A stretch of DNA of 64,000 nucleotides. Origin: Iphinoe sp. HA4291-MV1. GTDB lineage: Bacteria > Cyanobacteriota > Cyanobacteriia > Cyanobacteriales > Nostocaceae. The notes under the pieces were generated by a model. It did not search any database, was not told the DNA's origin, and saw only the letters and a program-made list of their open reading frames with translations. Below, piece by piece: positions 52,183-60,735 of the stretch. The stretch spans positions 1 to 64,000 of the forward strand of contig JAHHHH010000006.1 in NCBI GenBank assembly GCA_019359415.1, in the 5' to 3' direction. Position 1 is the first letter of the stretch; every line of letters begins with the position of its first letter. A program made the translations under genes and the position numbers.

Positions 52183-52500
52183 AGGACTTACGCATTGACA
52201 AAATGAGTAACCCATGTAGTCAAGCAGTATAAGTACCGCTTAGATTCTCTAAAATATATTCACGTACAACTAAAGTGAATAGATTTCTTTGTAATTCATA
52301 CCAATTGGAAATTATTTTTTCAGAACGCATTAGTTCTAAACGAACAAATGCTTGGAGCGAACAAAATATATGTGTTTTTATCGCATAGCTATCTCTAACC
52401 ATGAATTGACAAATACCACATAAGAGTTTGACCGCTCTGTGAAAACTTTCAATTTCCCAATGGATATCATGAATTGTGAGCAATTCGTAAGGATTCAGGT
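52183..52500 (-). pseudogene. IS4/IS701-like transposase, C-terminal remnant
   Basis: About 90 residues (IHDIHWEIESFHRAVKLLCG, ICQFMVRDSYAIKTHIFCSL, QAFVRLELMRSEKIISNWYE) are the C-terminal end of a DDE transposase. The element's end, AGGACTTACGCATTGACAAA, is kept at 52184. The frame upstream of ~52500 is foreign DNA from the IS66 piece, so the remnant is fused to another element. Confidence 0.7.
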
Positions 52501-52547
52501 TAGGGGATATTGACAAGTGTGACATCTGAAGCGGACTATCATACATT

Positions 52548-53145
52548 ATGGAAAAAAACCTGCCGCTAAAATTAGACCGTGAAACCCTTGGACAGTTGGC
52601 GACCAAACAACTGGTGGACATTATTGCCGAGCAGGCGATCGCTATAGAGAAACTAAATAACAGAATTTTAGAACTAGAACAAGAAGTAGAAAAACTTGCA
52701 TGTTAGTAGAGATTTAGACAGTAAAATATCATCGAAGCCACCCTCTGGAGATATCCTCAAAAAAACAGAAAAGAGGCTTGAGGATAATCATGAGCAGGGC
52801 GAGACTCCAAAACGGAAGCCAGGAGGACAACCAGGACATCCCGGTAAAACTCGCTCATGGTTTGGTCGAGTAGATCGGTTTGAGATTTTACGCCCCCAAC
52901 TGTGTCATTGCTGTGGTCAGACGGACTTTGTTGGCGAGCCGATAAAAATCGAAACACTAGCTTTAGCGCAGCTGGCAGAGCGGTCAATAGAAATTGTTGA
53001 ATACCATCGACACACATGCATTTGCTCCCAGTGCGGTGAAGCACAAACAGCAGACTGGTCATCAGATATAGTCCCAGGACAAGATATCGGAATCAGACTG
53101 CAAGCTTTTTTGGGATGGATAAATAATTATGGACATTTACTGTAA
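52548..53145 (+). pseudogene. IS66-type transposase, N-terminal half, frameshifted
   Basis: It starts MEKNLPLKLDRETLGQLATK with a coiled-coil (KLNNRILELEQEVEKL). The frame breaks near 52695 by one base and continues as VSRDLDSKISSKPPSGDILK, then GGQPGHPGKTR and a zinc-finger region (CHCCGQ, CICSQCG), stopping at WINNYGHL. The DDE catalytic half is gone. Ends abut the 3' end of the PEP-CTERM gene at 53137. Confidence 0.8.
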
Positions 53146-54030
53146 GGACTCAGGTCGAAATCTTTTTTTGGATCTGATTTGAGTGAGATACAACCAGCAG
53201 AGCAGCATCAAACCACTAAAGCCTATGAGGCTTGGCGTCATCGTCGGTTCAGGAACCCGACTAATGGATTTGTTGGCGGTGATTGAGAAAGATTCTCCTG
53301 GAGCAAGGGTAAAATCCCACTCGAAAGCGTAAGCAGTATCGCCAGTCAGGGGACCGGAAAAATTTGTCAGTGTGGTGGGAGCGTCGTCTTCCAATGAATT
53401 TAGAATGTCAAAGACAGGAGCCAGTTGATAGCGGTTTGCTGGAGTAACGACTTCCTTAGCCAAGGTAATACTATCCGACACCGTGGTTATACCCCTACCT
53501 ATTGTTACTGTGTCCTCCGTACTGTTCTCATTAAGGTCAAAGTCAGTGTAGTTAAAGAAGTGGAAGTCTAAGGGATTAGAGCCAGTATTTCCAGTGTTTT
53601 GAATCGTGATATTTTCCAGTAAGTTAGATATGCCACTCCCATTTGCATTACCATTCAACCTATAGTCAATCGCAATCTTAAAGTCGGTACCAGCATATGT
53701 AGCAGAAATTTGGTTGGCAGATGGTTGAATGAGGTCAATTAAATTGAGAGAATTGATAGATTTTTCTGAACCTCCGGAGCCAACACGATACCAGAACGTA
53801 TTCTGGAATAACTGATTCACATCGTCAACAGTCCAGAATAGTATGCCATTATTTGTAGGATTGTTTGAGAAAGAAGGTTCAAATGCAGCTATCGAATTGT
53901 TATCACTCAACGCTAACACAGCGGATTTTGCTGGTCGAGCTGTAATTCCCAAACCAGTCAAAATGATGGCTACAGTAGTCGCCACAGACACAGATTTTCC
54001 TTTTAAAAAGTTGATCCCTTTCCTCAACAT
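53137..54030 (-). CDS. PEP-CTERM sorting-domain protein
   Basis: 297 aa. N-terminal signal (VATTVAIILTGLGITARPAK, cleavage near AKSA-VL), a beta-rich body (FEPSFSNNPTNNGILFWTVD, DFHFFNYTDFDLNENS), and a C-terminal VPEP motif, membrane helix and basic tail (SRVPEPTMTPSLIGFSGLML, IRSKKRFR): the PEP-CTERM sorting signal handled by exosortase. The mature protein should be exported and processed. The last few residues (PESLQ) may derive from the abutting IS66 fragment. Confidence 0.85.
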   Translation of the reverse strand: MLRKGINFLKGKSVSVATTVAIILTGLGITARPAKSAVLALSDNNSIAAFEPSFSNNPTNNGILFWTVDDVNQLFQNTFWYRVGSGGSEKSINSLNLIDLIQPSANQISATYAGTDFKIAIDYRLNGNANGSGISNLLENITIQNTGNTGSNPLDFHFFNYTDFDLNENSTEDTVTIGRGITTVSDSITLAKEVVTPANRYQLAPVFDILNSLEDDAPTTLTNFSGPLTGDTAYAFEWDFTLAPGESFSITANKSISRVPEPTMTPSLIGFSGLMLLCWLYLTQIRSKKRFRPESLQ

Positions 54031-54190
54031 ATTGAATCTCTTGATAAATTAACAAGCTTGGAAGAAAGCAGAGTACATGAACTAATTCGCTCTATCATGA
54101 ACCGCTATCCTTACCCCCCACCCTACTCTGCTTCGCTCAGTTCTACAAGGTTAAGGGTGGGGACTACTGCACGTCGTTCAAATTGGTAAT

Positions 54191-55783
54191 TTAGCCAACA
54201 ATATCTTCTGCAAGAATCCGTTCCAAGTTGCGTTCTGCCAAAGCTGCAATGGTGAAGGCGGGATTTGTGCATGCTGCAGAGCCAGGAATAAGGGCACCAT
54301 CAACGACATAAAGCCTCTTATAACCTTTAACTCGCCCGTAGAAATCACAAGCTTTTCCCATAACCGCTCCTCCTAAAGGATGAGCAGTAGTGCTTCCACT
54401 CAGGTCAATTGTAGTTCGGTTCTTACCTTTTGAAGTAGCATTTTTCCTATTAAGTAATTTGTAGGTAAACTTCGCGGCTTCCAAAACTTTGGGATCTCCT
54501 GACTGACTCCCATTCTCTGGCCAATTTAACTTAACTAAACCTGTAGTAGCATCATAGCTAAATTTACCCTTTACTGATGGGATACCCATACCAAGAGATG
54601 CTATTGTTCCCTCAGGAGCATTCCATACTGGAAAACACATGAGAGAAATAGGACCGATAGGATTATCAAAGTGTTGAATTAGTGCACTTGCAGGACCTCC
54701 TTGTTGAGAATTTGTAGGTCCTGGTACACCTGAACGAACACAGAAAGTGTCGCCATTATTACCCCATTCTAAACCTATATAGTCATTTAATCTGGGTAAT
54801 GTGCCTGTTGCTTTAGCCTTGACCAGTAGTGCGGAAGTTCCCATAGAACCGGCTGCCAAAAATAAATAGCGACAGGTAAAACTTTTTGTTGTAACGACTT
54901 CTCCAGATTCATTAATTTCATTGCATGAAACACGATAACCGTGTCCGGCAACTTCACTTATTGTCGTTACTAAATGTAACGGTAAAATACTCACTTTTCC
55001 AGTTTGCTCAGCTTCGACTAAATAATTACGATCTAGACTGTTTTTCGCTCCACTATTGTGACCATACCAAACTTCAGCAGCAATAGCAGAAGGTACTTTG
55101 GTTCCATTTATTTCTTCACGAACTATATCCCAATCTATAGCCAGATCTAGCAATCGATTAGGAATACCAGCAACATTTGCCTGCTCAAGAAACCGGCGCA
55201 TTAACAAATAATAATTACTAGCCAAAATATCTTGTGGAATCACCGAGACTTTTTGCACTGAACGGGCGCGAGGATAATAAACACTATCAAGTTCGTCGTA
55301 GTCAATCTCAGGTGGAAAAACTCGATAAAATAGCTCGCGAGAAGGCTGATAATGTACACAGTTATAAACTAACGACCCACCTCCAACACCAGCACCACAC
55401 AAAACAGAAATTCCATTTTCATCTTTACGCTCTAAAATACCTGTATATACATCAACAGGGACACCATCATACGTCGTTGAACTGAGCCACGCAGCTCTGC
55501 CATCAGGTTGACGATAAGTAGCAAAAGTATTTTGCTCAGGCGTAATAAGCCAACGACGACCTCGTTCTAACAATACTGTATTAATGCCAGCTTGTCCCAA
55601 ACGCAAAGCTGCAACAGCTCCACCAAAACCACTACCAATAACAATAGCTGGTACAAACTCATCTTTTCCAGGCTCGTTATTGGCTCTAGCAATGCGACTA
55701 CTGATTACTGAAGCCATTAGGCTAGCAGAAAATAGAGTAGAACTTTGAAGAAAACGACGCCGTCCATAAGACCTACGAAGCAT
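54191..55783 (-). CDS. Cholesterol-oxidase-like GMC-type FAD oxidoreductase, Tat-exported
   Basis: 530 aa. Tat signal (RRRFLQSSTLFSASLMASVI), FAD-binding motif GSGFGGAVAALRLGQAG, GAGVGGGSLVYNCV, second motif YLFLAAGSMGTSALL and C-terminal DLSGSTTAHPLGGAVMG with the catalytic-type His, then VVDGALIPGSAACTNPAFTI. This is the class I cholesterol oxidase layout, but the steroid-pocket residues cannot be judged, so another alcohol or sterol may be the substrate. Such enzymes make hydrogen peroxide. It sits 160 bp behind the PEP-CTERM gene on the same strand and is flanked by IS debris. Confidence 0.85.
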   Translation of the reverse strand: MLRRSYGRRRFLQSSTLFSASLMASVISSRIARANNEPGKDEFVPAIVIGSGFGGAVAALRLGQAGINTVLLERGRRWLITPEQNTFATYRQPDGRAAWLSSTTYDGVPVDVYTGILERKDENGISVLCGAGVGGGSLVYNCVHYQPSRELFYRVFPPEIDYDELDSVYYPRARSVQKVSVIPQDILASNYYLLMRRFLEQANVAGIPNRLLDLAIDWDIVREEINGTKVPSAIAAEVWYGHNSGAKNSLDRNYLVEAEQTGKVSILPLHLVTTISEVAGHGYRVSCNEINESGEVVTTKSFTCRYLFLAAGSMGTSALLVKAKATGTLPRLNDYIGLEWGNNGDTFCVRSGVPGPTNSQQGGPASALIQHFDNPIGPISLMCFPVWNAPEGTIASLGMGIPSVKGKFSYDATTGLVKLNWPENGSQSGDPKVLEAAKFTYKLLNRKNATSKGKNRTTIDLSGSTTAHPLGGAVMGKACDFYGRVKGYKRLYVVDGALIPGSAACTNPAFTIAALAERNLERILAEDIVG

Positions 55784-55950
55784 AGATTTTACCCCTCATC
55801 AATTAGATGGCTTGAAATTAATTAGTGAACTGTAACGATTCTGTTGCAAAAACTTTTTAAAAACAGTTTTAAGTCGTTAACTTATATCATATTATGTATT
55901 GCATACAAAACACTAAAAAAATAAAATTTCTAACAATGGTTCATGCACTT

Positions 55951-57126
55951 GGGAGCATCCACTTTTGGCAGAAACACCTAATCAAAGAGCAAGTAAACCA
56001 TTAAGATAAGCACAACGAACAGAGAGGATGTGATTGACACTTTTAACATTCCACTGTGCACCAGAAATTTTCATCCTGGCACCAATTTGTTTAATAGCAG
56101 ATTCAACTGCTCCAGAACCAATAGAACACAGTTGTTCAGCTTGGTAATAGCTGTAGTTGACAATACGAGAGTGATGTTTGACGAGATCAGCGATGAAGTT
56201 CTTAGCTTGTTTGCCCCGACAATGATGAAATAAAGCTTTAGTTTCTTCTACTTGACCTTGCCATAAAAGAGTTTCAGCAGCTTTGAGTCGCTTTAAAGAA
56301 CCACCAACTTTATAAAGATTTTCCTTGAGGTGATACCAATCTAATATTTCCCAACGCTGAAAATACTCTGTTTTACCAAACTCTTTGACTAAATTCCACA
56401 CACCGTCATGACCGTCCCCCAAGCACACTAACGGGTTAACCAAATGCTGACTATTGACATAATCAACTAGTGATTGGTTGTCATCAAAAAATGCACCATA
56501 GTAAATCCCTTGCAGGCGAACGGTTTTATAGTCTCGCCAGTAACAGCCTGCTTTCGGCTGCCCCCTGAGTCGGACTTTTCCTCCATCTACACTGACTTCT
56601 AAAACTGCTTGTCATGCTAGCGGTAGTTGAAAATCTTGTTCGAGAACTAGTTTTTGTTGCGTTGAGTGACCAACTTTCACTCCTGTTAATGCCTCAATCT
56701 CAACTTCTGCTTTTTGATATGATTCATTTGCTGATAGCCTCAAACAACACTTTTGAAGTAATGGACTTAACCTACTTCTTGCCTTCAAACCCAGTCTTTG
56801 TAGCTGTTTGGCTTTAAGAGTCAGTTCCCCCACCAAGCTTTTAATTTTCCTGGTTTTACCTACTTTGGTTCCAGTTTTTTGTTCGATAAAAAAAGGGCTA
56901 TTTCTGGGCTGACTAGTTCTAATACTTGACTGCGAACTGTTTTTTCTATGCCTTCGAGGTCTGTCAGCTTACTTTTGTCTGCTTCTTCATACAGCAGTGT
57001 TGATAATTCTTGTAGGCAGGCTTTAATCCGTTCTTGTTTCTCTTGGTTCATTGTCAGCGATCGCACAGGGTTATTTCCCTTTACATTTTCCCAGAAATGG
57101 TAAATATTCCAAAACTGGATGCTCCC
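55951..57126 (-). mobile_element. ISKra4-type insertion sequence, 1176 bp, inactivated
   Basis: The ends GGGAGCATCCACTTTTGG and its inverted partner CCAAAACTGGATGCTCCC match at 17 of 18 positions. Both sides carry ATGCACTT (55943-55950 and 57127-57134), a perfect 8-bp target duplication, so insertion was clean. The single transposase gene inside is broken (see next). Confidence 0.85.
55982..57051 (-). pseudogene. ISKra4-type transposase with one frameshift and one stop
   Basis: From the ATG at 57051 (MNQEKQERIKACLQELSTLL) the frame runs to a T7 run (plus-strand A7, about 56885-56891), where one base shifts the reading frame; the native frame resumes as TGTKVGKTRKIKSLVGELTL. A second lesion is an in-frame TGA at about 56610 (LPLA-stop-QAVLEVSVDGG). 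After it the frame continues to the true end. The catalytic acids are visible: Asp in VSVDGG, Asp in LGDGHDGVW, Glu in GSGAVES. Slippage at the T7 run could be programmed, but the nonsense codon argues for decay. Confidence 0.8.
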
Positions 57127-57145
57127 ATGCACTTTCTGTTCAGGG

Positions 57146-57360
57146 CTATTTCATTCTAAAAAGTTGCTTGAGTGTGTCTAGCCCAAAGGAGCATAATCGT
57201 TGAGCTTGTGCCATATTTTCAAACATCTGGTTACGATATAAATTGAGAGTAAAGTTACGAGCCATAGCAAAAATCTGAGGTAACGGAGTGGTACGAATTC
57301 TCGACTTCTCCTCTGCCTGAGTCACGTCTCTAACATAATGTACTTGTAACCGTTCAGAGG
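57146..57360 (-). pseudogene. ISAs1-like transposase, C-terminal fragment
   Basis: About 70 residues ending in LCSFGLDTLKQLFRMK: HYVRDVTQAEEKSRIRTTPL and PQIFAMARNFTLNLYRNQMF are the tail of H-repeat/ISAs1-type transposases. The rest is missing. It lies 12 bp from the target duplication of the ISKra4 element. Confidence 0.65.
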
Positions 57361-57416
57361 GTGAAAAGAAGACACAAAACACTCCCCATGTTGAATCAAA
57401 TAATTAAGTAACAAAG

Positions 57417-57692
57417 TTAAGCAGCTTTGAGCAAGTCAGAATCATTAGAATTCGTATCAACTTCTGGAAGCAAACAAAGAGCAGGTTTACCTTCACGAGC
57501 AGCAACAACTGCTTGCGTCATAAACTCTAGAATATTTCGTAGCTGAGACTTGAGGCTTGTAACCACAGTTAAGATTCGAGTAACAAAGGTACTACCAGCC
57601 TGAGTTTGAGAACCAAAACTGGTACGTCGCCAGATCACAGCCGGACGAATTGCTCTTTCAGCAGCATTATTTGTTGGCTCGACACAGGGTTG
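57417..57692 (-). pseudogene. IS66-type transposase, C-terminal fragment
   Basis: QPCVEPTNNAAERAIRPAVI, then WRRTSFGSQTQAGSTFVTRI, is the conserved C-terminal block of IS66 transposases, including the final Glu of the catalytic triad (AER). The upstream frame stops at about 57694. It may be the missing half of the element at 52548, now inverted and 5 kb away, or another copy. Confidence 0.75.
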
Positions 57693-58344
57693 TTACAAAC
57701 AGCTACATTGCAGGCTCGACTTTGAGTAGTTGACGACAAGTACGAAGTTTAAGATACCTCTTTATAGAAACTTTAAAATGAAATAATAAGCCTCATACCA
57801 ATTCTGTATGAAGTTGCACAGAATAAAACGCCTGAAATCCTTGCTAAATAAAGAGATTATTATATGCAGGCTCACATAAAATTGGTATCAAAGCATTGCT
57901 AAACAATGCTTTGAGGCGAAAGTCATTAAACAGGCGTCAAAAAGAAGAAGTCAGAATTGCTGCAATTCAGGAGTCAGAATGCAATTAGTGGGGGCTTGAA
58001 CCCACCACGCTATTGTTGACCGCCAAATCTTCTCTTCTCCTGTCGGAGACGCTGCGCGAATAATTTGGTGGAGGCTGGTGTACCCCCAAGTCATCCACCC
58101 TACGGGTGAATCCTTCTCCTATCGGAACAGGTGAGCCAACGGATACGCTTCTCTACGAGAGGCTCCGCCAACGCGAGCACCAGATACCAAGTGAGGGAGA
58201 CCCTCCTCCTGCAGTACTGGTTCACCACGTAGCCCAAATGCCCAACTGAATTTTGGTGTGGCGACTGACGTCACGACTACTTTCAAAGGTCAAAATTTCT
58301 CAAAATCTTTGTAGGGTAGAGATTTATAAATCACTGGTTTGTTT
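57693..58344. other. Repeat-rich intergenic region
   Basis: No gene seen. ATACCAATT and AATTGGTAT form an outer inverted pair (57797 and 57881). AAAGCATTG/CAATGCTTT lies at 57892. A T-arm-like hairpin (GTGGGTTCAAGCCCCCAC in reverse) occurs near 57986 but no tRNA fits. At 58035-58180 are copies of the CTTCTCTACGAGAGGCTCC palindromic repeat. Confidence 0.5.
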
Positions 58345-60468
58345 CTACAGAACGAGCTGCACCATCTTGGCATGAGAAGGTTTTCCTTTATCGTTAATGT
58401 AAAACATCATGTAGTAGCCTGGAGGACTCATGTGTTTGTCCGTGGGTGCGGTGAAGGAAATACTGGCAAGCTTTGCTGATGCATCGTTGGCGATATTTTG
58501 CTGAAATTGCAGATCGACTAGCCGTTGCCCGACATTAAAACTATGAGTTACCGATCCGAGCTTGATTAAAACCAGGGATGCGTTGTTGGTGGGATTGCTG
58601 ACGCTTATTGTCTGTTGGGAACCGTAGGTTATTTGTTCGGGCGCTTGAGTAATCTCCGAACGAGGACCTTTTATGAACAAATAGGGGGGGTTAAATATTT
58701 CCGGCTGCCAAGTTTCGGCCAAAAAGAAGTTCTGTCCTTTGTCAATTAAGTCACCAGTGCCAGCTTTGATATCAAGACGAAGCTGCGTGGCTTGATCCAC
58801 AGGCGGGTTTATCGGGCCATTTCGGTTATCCCAGGCTGCATAACCGCCCTGTCCGCCGAGCACCAAAACTCGGGCATCGGGCAAGAGTATAGCATTGTTA
58901 TGGTAGAGTCTGGGTTCGGTACCCGGATTCATCCACTTAGTTTTATAGCCAAGAGGTGCGTTTTGCTCCGGTGTCATCAAGATGGGATGATACACGGGCA
59001 TGTAAAATACGTAGTTGCCTCCATTGACAACCAAGATTTGTTTATTGGGAAGAATGACCGCGTTAGGGGTGGTGCGGCGGGCGGAGGGGCTATCTCCGAG
59101 AAAATTCTCCTTAAGTTCCCACTCACCGATTCCTCCCGACACGGGAGCACGCCAACGTTCAATAGAAGCAGTGGTTCTGGCTCCTTCAACCGGCAGATCG
59201 GGACCGAAATTCGGATTGTTCATGCCTTCCAAGCCACCCATGAGCAAAATATCTCCATTTGGAGAATTGGGATCGAGTAGGCTCGTCGTGTAATACTTAG
59301 ACCATCCTTCTCTTTTCGGACCTGGCTGAAATTCAACTGATAAGCCATCCTTCGAGTCTTTAATCGACATGAAGTAGGTGTTATGGGTTTTGCGAGCTGG
59401 AATTTCCCGAGTTCCTCCTGAGTCACCTGTAATCAAGAATCGACCATCTTTTGTCGGGTACGTATGAGCATACAGGTCGATGAAATCAGGTTCGCCATCT
59501 TCCTTTGGAGTGTTATAGGGAGTGTTAGGTAAATTCTTCAGGTCAAGAGATTGCCAAGCATTTTCCGGCGGCTGATTGGGATCGAAAACGTCAAGTTGGC
59601 TGGTGACCTTTAGCTCATCATAGCTAATTCCAGAAAAAACAGCAATCTTGCCAGACTCTAAAGGAAGTAAAGTTGGATACCAATGACCATCAGACATCTC
59701 ACCCGCTAACTCCCACTTATTTTCTTTCCAGTTATAGCGGTTTGCCTGTTTTGTGCCTAGAGGTGTGGGAGCTGGATAGGGAAACCAAGAGCCACTGACA
59801 AACAGAACATCCCCGTTGGGCAAGTGCAGATGACCTCCACAGAAAGGGTCATTGACTTCATCACTAGCGCTCCCTTTATATCTCACAGGTGAGGGGGGCG
59901 ATGTAATTTTGGTAAAGGGGTTTGCACTATAGTCGATCGCTTTGATGGAGTTTCCCTGAGCATCAAGGAGCGGAAAAGGATCAGAGAGGGTCGGATCGAA
60001 CACAGACGTATTATCGAGCAACCAAGGTGGTCTTCCATCTTTACCTTCTACCCCTTCGTTGGCTAGGAAAAGCCGAACGGAACCCCCATTCGCAATCAAC
60101 ACTTTGCCATTGGGTAAAAGTGCGGCGTTGAGACCCTGCACTCTCTCGTTGATGTCTTTTGGCATTGGGGGCGTGTACCAAGCTCCCATTTTTTCGGCTG
60201 GTCCTTCGACAGCGCGCAGTGGGGCGGCAGACTGGTTAGCAACGTCCGCTTGTGCTAGCAGTGGGGGAGTGGGTAGCTTGATAATGTTCGCTTCTGCTCG
60301 CGGTGGGGGAGCGGGCAGCTTAGCAATGTTCGCTTCAACTCGCCGCAGCCCAGGAGCAGGCAGCTTGGCAACGATCGCTTCATTCCAACCGAAGATTGTG
60401 ACGGTTATTGCTAGAACAAAAGCGATAAAAAGCACTAGTATTTTTTGAAGACTATTGTGTCGCATCAT
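58345..60468 (-). CDS. Galactose/glyoxal-oxidase-like copper radical oxidase
   Basis: 707 aa. An N-terminal hydrophobic helix (LVLFIAFVLAITVTIFGW) acts as signal or anchor, followed by three Pro-rich repeats (AKLPAPPPRAEANI). The body is a kelch-type propeller plus a C-terminal DUF1929 domain. Candidate active-site residues of the AA5 copper radical family all align: Cys210 (DPFCGGH), Tyr264 (GHWYPT) for the Cys-Tyr cofactor, Tyr522-His523 (PRLYHN), and His642 (VTHSFN). The enzyme would oxidise an alcohol or aldehyde with release of hydrogen peroxide outside the cell membrane. Substrate unknown. Same strand as the next two genes. Confidence 0.85.
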   Translation of the reverse strand: MMRHNSLQKILVLFIAFVLAITVTIFGWNEAIVAKLPAPGLRRVEANIAKLPAPPPRAEANIIKLPTPPLLAQADVANQSAAPLRAVEGPAEKMGAWYTPPMPKDINERVQGLNAALLPNGKVLIANGGSVRLFLANEGVEGKDGRPPWLLDNTSVFDPTLSDPFPLLDAQGNSIKAIDYSANPFTKITSPPSPVRYKGSASDEVNDPFCGGHLHLPNGDVLFVSGSWFPYPAPTPLGTKQANRYNWKENKWELAGEMSDGHWYPTLLPLESGKIAVFSGISYDELKVTSQLDVFDPNQPPENAWQSLDLKNLPNTPYNTPKEDGEPDFIDLYAHTYPTKDGRFLITGDSGGTREIPARKTHNTYFMSIKDSKDGLSVEFQPGPKREGWSKYYTTSLLDPNSPNGDILLMGGLEGMNNPNFGPDLPVEGARTTASIERWRAPVSGGIGEWELKENFLGDSPSARRTTPNAVILPNKQILVVNGGNYVFYMPVYHPILMTPEQNAPLGYKTKWMNPGTEPRLYHNNAILLPDARVLVLGGQGGYAAWDNRNGPINPPVDQATQLRLDIKAGTGDLIDKGQNFFLAETWQPEIFNPPYLFIKGPRSEITQAPEQITYGSQQTISVSNPTNNASLVLIKLGSVTHSFNVGQRLVDLQFQQNIANDASAKLASISFTAPTDKHMSPPGYYMMFYINDKGKPSHAKMVQLVL

Positions 60469-60735
60469 AATACAAAACTTGATTTACAGTTAAATAAATT
60501 GAGAGTCGGCGTTATCTAGCATGATGTTTCTTTGTGGAAGGGACATTGGGCAAAACCGATTTCTTTAGTAAGCTAATATACCTTGAAATTGCACAACATG
60601 CGCGGGCAAGATGCCATAGGTGTCAACTTAAGGAGACGTCGGTGCAGCGCTGGATTCACCGAAACGAGATTTTAGAAGGATTTGGGCTGAAGTTGACACT
60701 AATGGCATTAACGCTCTTAGGAAATCAAGAGAATA
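60469..60735. other. Spacer between two oxidase-region genes
   Basis: 267 bp. A frame on the plus strand overlaps the end of the next gene and shows no family features. No terminator is clear. It could hold a promoter for the copper oxidase gene. Confidence 0.35.

Noticed and set aside
57980-58080. tRNA-like T arm (GGGTTCAAGCCCC in reverse)
   Set aside because: No matching acceptor, D or anticodon arms can be folded; it is part of repeat-rich DNA.
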